Shown one piece after another: positions 20,054 to 20,526 of a stretch of 20,526 bases of DNA. A model generated the notes under the pieces. The model was not told where the DNA came from, made no database searches, and saw nothing but the letters and a program-made list of their open reading frames with translations. The stretch's first letter is position 1. The number at the start of each line of letters is the position of its first letter. The position numbers were made by a program, and so were the translations under genes. The DNA is taken from contig JADGIZ010000188.1 in assembly GCA_027604665.1 (NCBI GenBank), positions 1 to 20,526 on the forward strand. The letters are read 5' to 3'. The stretch comes from Polyrhizophydium stewartii. Taxonomy: Eukaryota; Chytridiomycota; Chytridiomycetes; Rhizophydiales.

Positions 20054-20298
20054 GGTCTCGTCACCGAAGCGGGGTGAGGGATGACCGGTTGGAGGGCAGG
20101 CCCGCGCAAAGCAGCGCGGCGGGTGCCAATGCAGCGCGTCAGCCCGCAGGGCGGAGCATGCGGGCGCCGGGCGGAGAAGACCGACGGCGGGCATCCGGCG
20201 ATGTGAGCAGGGTGAGCTGGCCGGGCGCGGCGCCTGCCCGTCGGCCACGTGGCTTGGGCGTTTTTGGTTTTTTTCCCTTGGACCCGAACGCCTGACAC
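19864..20298. promoter_or_regulatory. Divergent promoter region between the TRP gene and the right-edge gene
   Basis: These 435 bp lie upstream of the TRP start codon and, if the right-edge gene is real, upstream of it too. The region contains the CTG/CGG triplet tract (20004-20054) and a T-rich stretch at about 20259-20278 (GTTTTTGGTTTTTTTCCC on the plus strand) just before the right-edge ATG. No clear TATA box is seen. Confidence 0.45.
20004..20054. repeat. (TGC)5(CGG)12 triplet repeat
   Basis: Five TGC triplets run directly into about twelve uninterrupted CGG triplets. The tract is 140-190 bp upstream of the TRP start codon, so it lies in the promoter or 5' leader of that gene. Confidence 0.9.
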
Positions 20299-20526
20299 AT
20301 GTCGCTCGCCGTTGCCGCGCCCGCGGCGCCCGCAGTGCACGCACCGCCCGCACCGCCCGCGGCCGCCGAGATGCCCGCGATGCGCGCGACGCCCGCGGCG
20401 CCCGAGGGGCCCGGCAGGGCCGCGCCGTCGGCGCCGGGCGCCGCTGCCGCCGTCACGCCGCACCAGCTCGCCGCCGCGGTGGCGGCGGCAGTCGCCTCGA
20501 CCGCGACCCTGACGGCGCAGCCCGCC
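20299..20526 (+). CDS. Possible 5' end of an Ala/Pro-rich protein gene (partial)
   Basis: A frame opens at ATG 20299, six bases after an in-frame TGA (20293), and stays open to the window edge (76 codons). The translation begins MSLAVAAPAAPAVHAPPAPP and continues Ala/Pro-rich, ending in a more helical HQLAAAVAAAVASTATLTAQ. A T-rich stretch lies 20-40 bp upstream, as expected for a promoter. Against it, the region is extremely GC-rich, so open frames arise by chance, and no domain is visible. Function unknown. Confidence 0.35.
   Translation, partial: MSLAVAAPAAPAVHAPPAPPAAAEMPAMRATPAAPEGPGRAAPSAPGAAAAVTPHQLAAAVAAAVASTATLTAQPA

Noticed and set aside
1..20526. Bacterial origin, operon, CRISPR, insertion sequence or tRNA/rRNA genes
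   Set aside because: Spliceosomal introns and eukaryote-specific proteins rule out bacteria. No regularly spaced repeats, transposase, terminal inverted repeats or tRNA-like fold were recognised by eye; a tRNA scan could still be run.

Overview
This is a GC-rich stretch of nuclear DNA from a fungus. The genes are split by short spliceosomal introns of about 55-90 bp, nearly all GT-AG with a CTGAC or CTAAC branch site shortly before the acceptor. The products are eukaryotic: COG5, TOM7, REV7, a BRO1-domain protein, a class 3 lipase and a TRP-like channel. The divergent ankyrin-type protein with an F-box-like leader and the large TRP-like channel suggest an early-diverging zoosporic (chytrid-like) lineage. 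That placement is inference. I see no operon, prophage, transposon, CRISPR array, tRNA or rRNA.

Layout, left to right: the 3' end of an ABC transporter gene (+, 1-173); a convergent, intronless ankyrin-type gene (-, 246-1646); a secreted class 3 lipase (-, 1862-2951, 3 exons, 308 aa); an 842 bp GC-rich gap; REV7/MAD2L2 (-, 3794-4582, intronless, 262 aa); divergently from it TOM7 (+, 4740-5269, 2 exons, 51 aa); a TG-rich spacer; COG5 (+, 5496-8706, 13 exons, 807 aa); a gap of about 630 bp; a very long BRO1/ALIX-type gene (+, 9333-14963, 8 exons, 1,713 aa); a convergent TRP-like cation channel (-, 15222-19863, 2 exons, 1,520 aa); a 435 bp promoter region with a CGG-repeat tract; and the possible 5' end of an Ala/Pro-rich gene running off the right edge (+, 20299 onward).

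The exon models were built by hand. Each junction was chosen so that the reading frame is kept and family-typical protein sequence continues across it. The genes do not form one pathway. COG5 (Golgi tethering) and the BRO1 protein (ESCRT/endosome or pH signalling) are both membrane-trafficking factors, TOM7 serves mitochondrial import, REV7 serves translesion synthesis, and the lipase is secreted. I found no convincing new multi-gene system. The most notable items are the oversized BRO1 protein with two apparent GC-AG introns, the TRP-like channel with long cytosolic ends, and the ankyrin-type protein.
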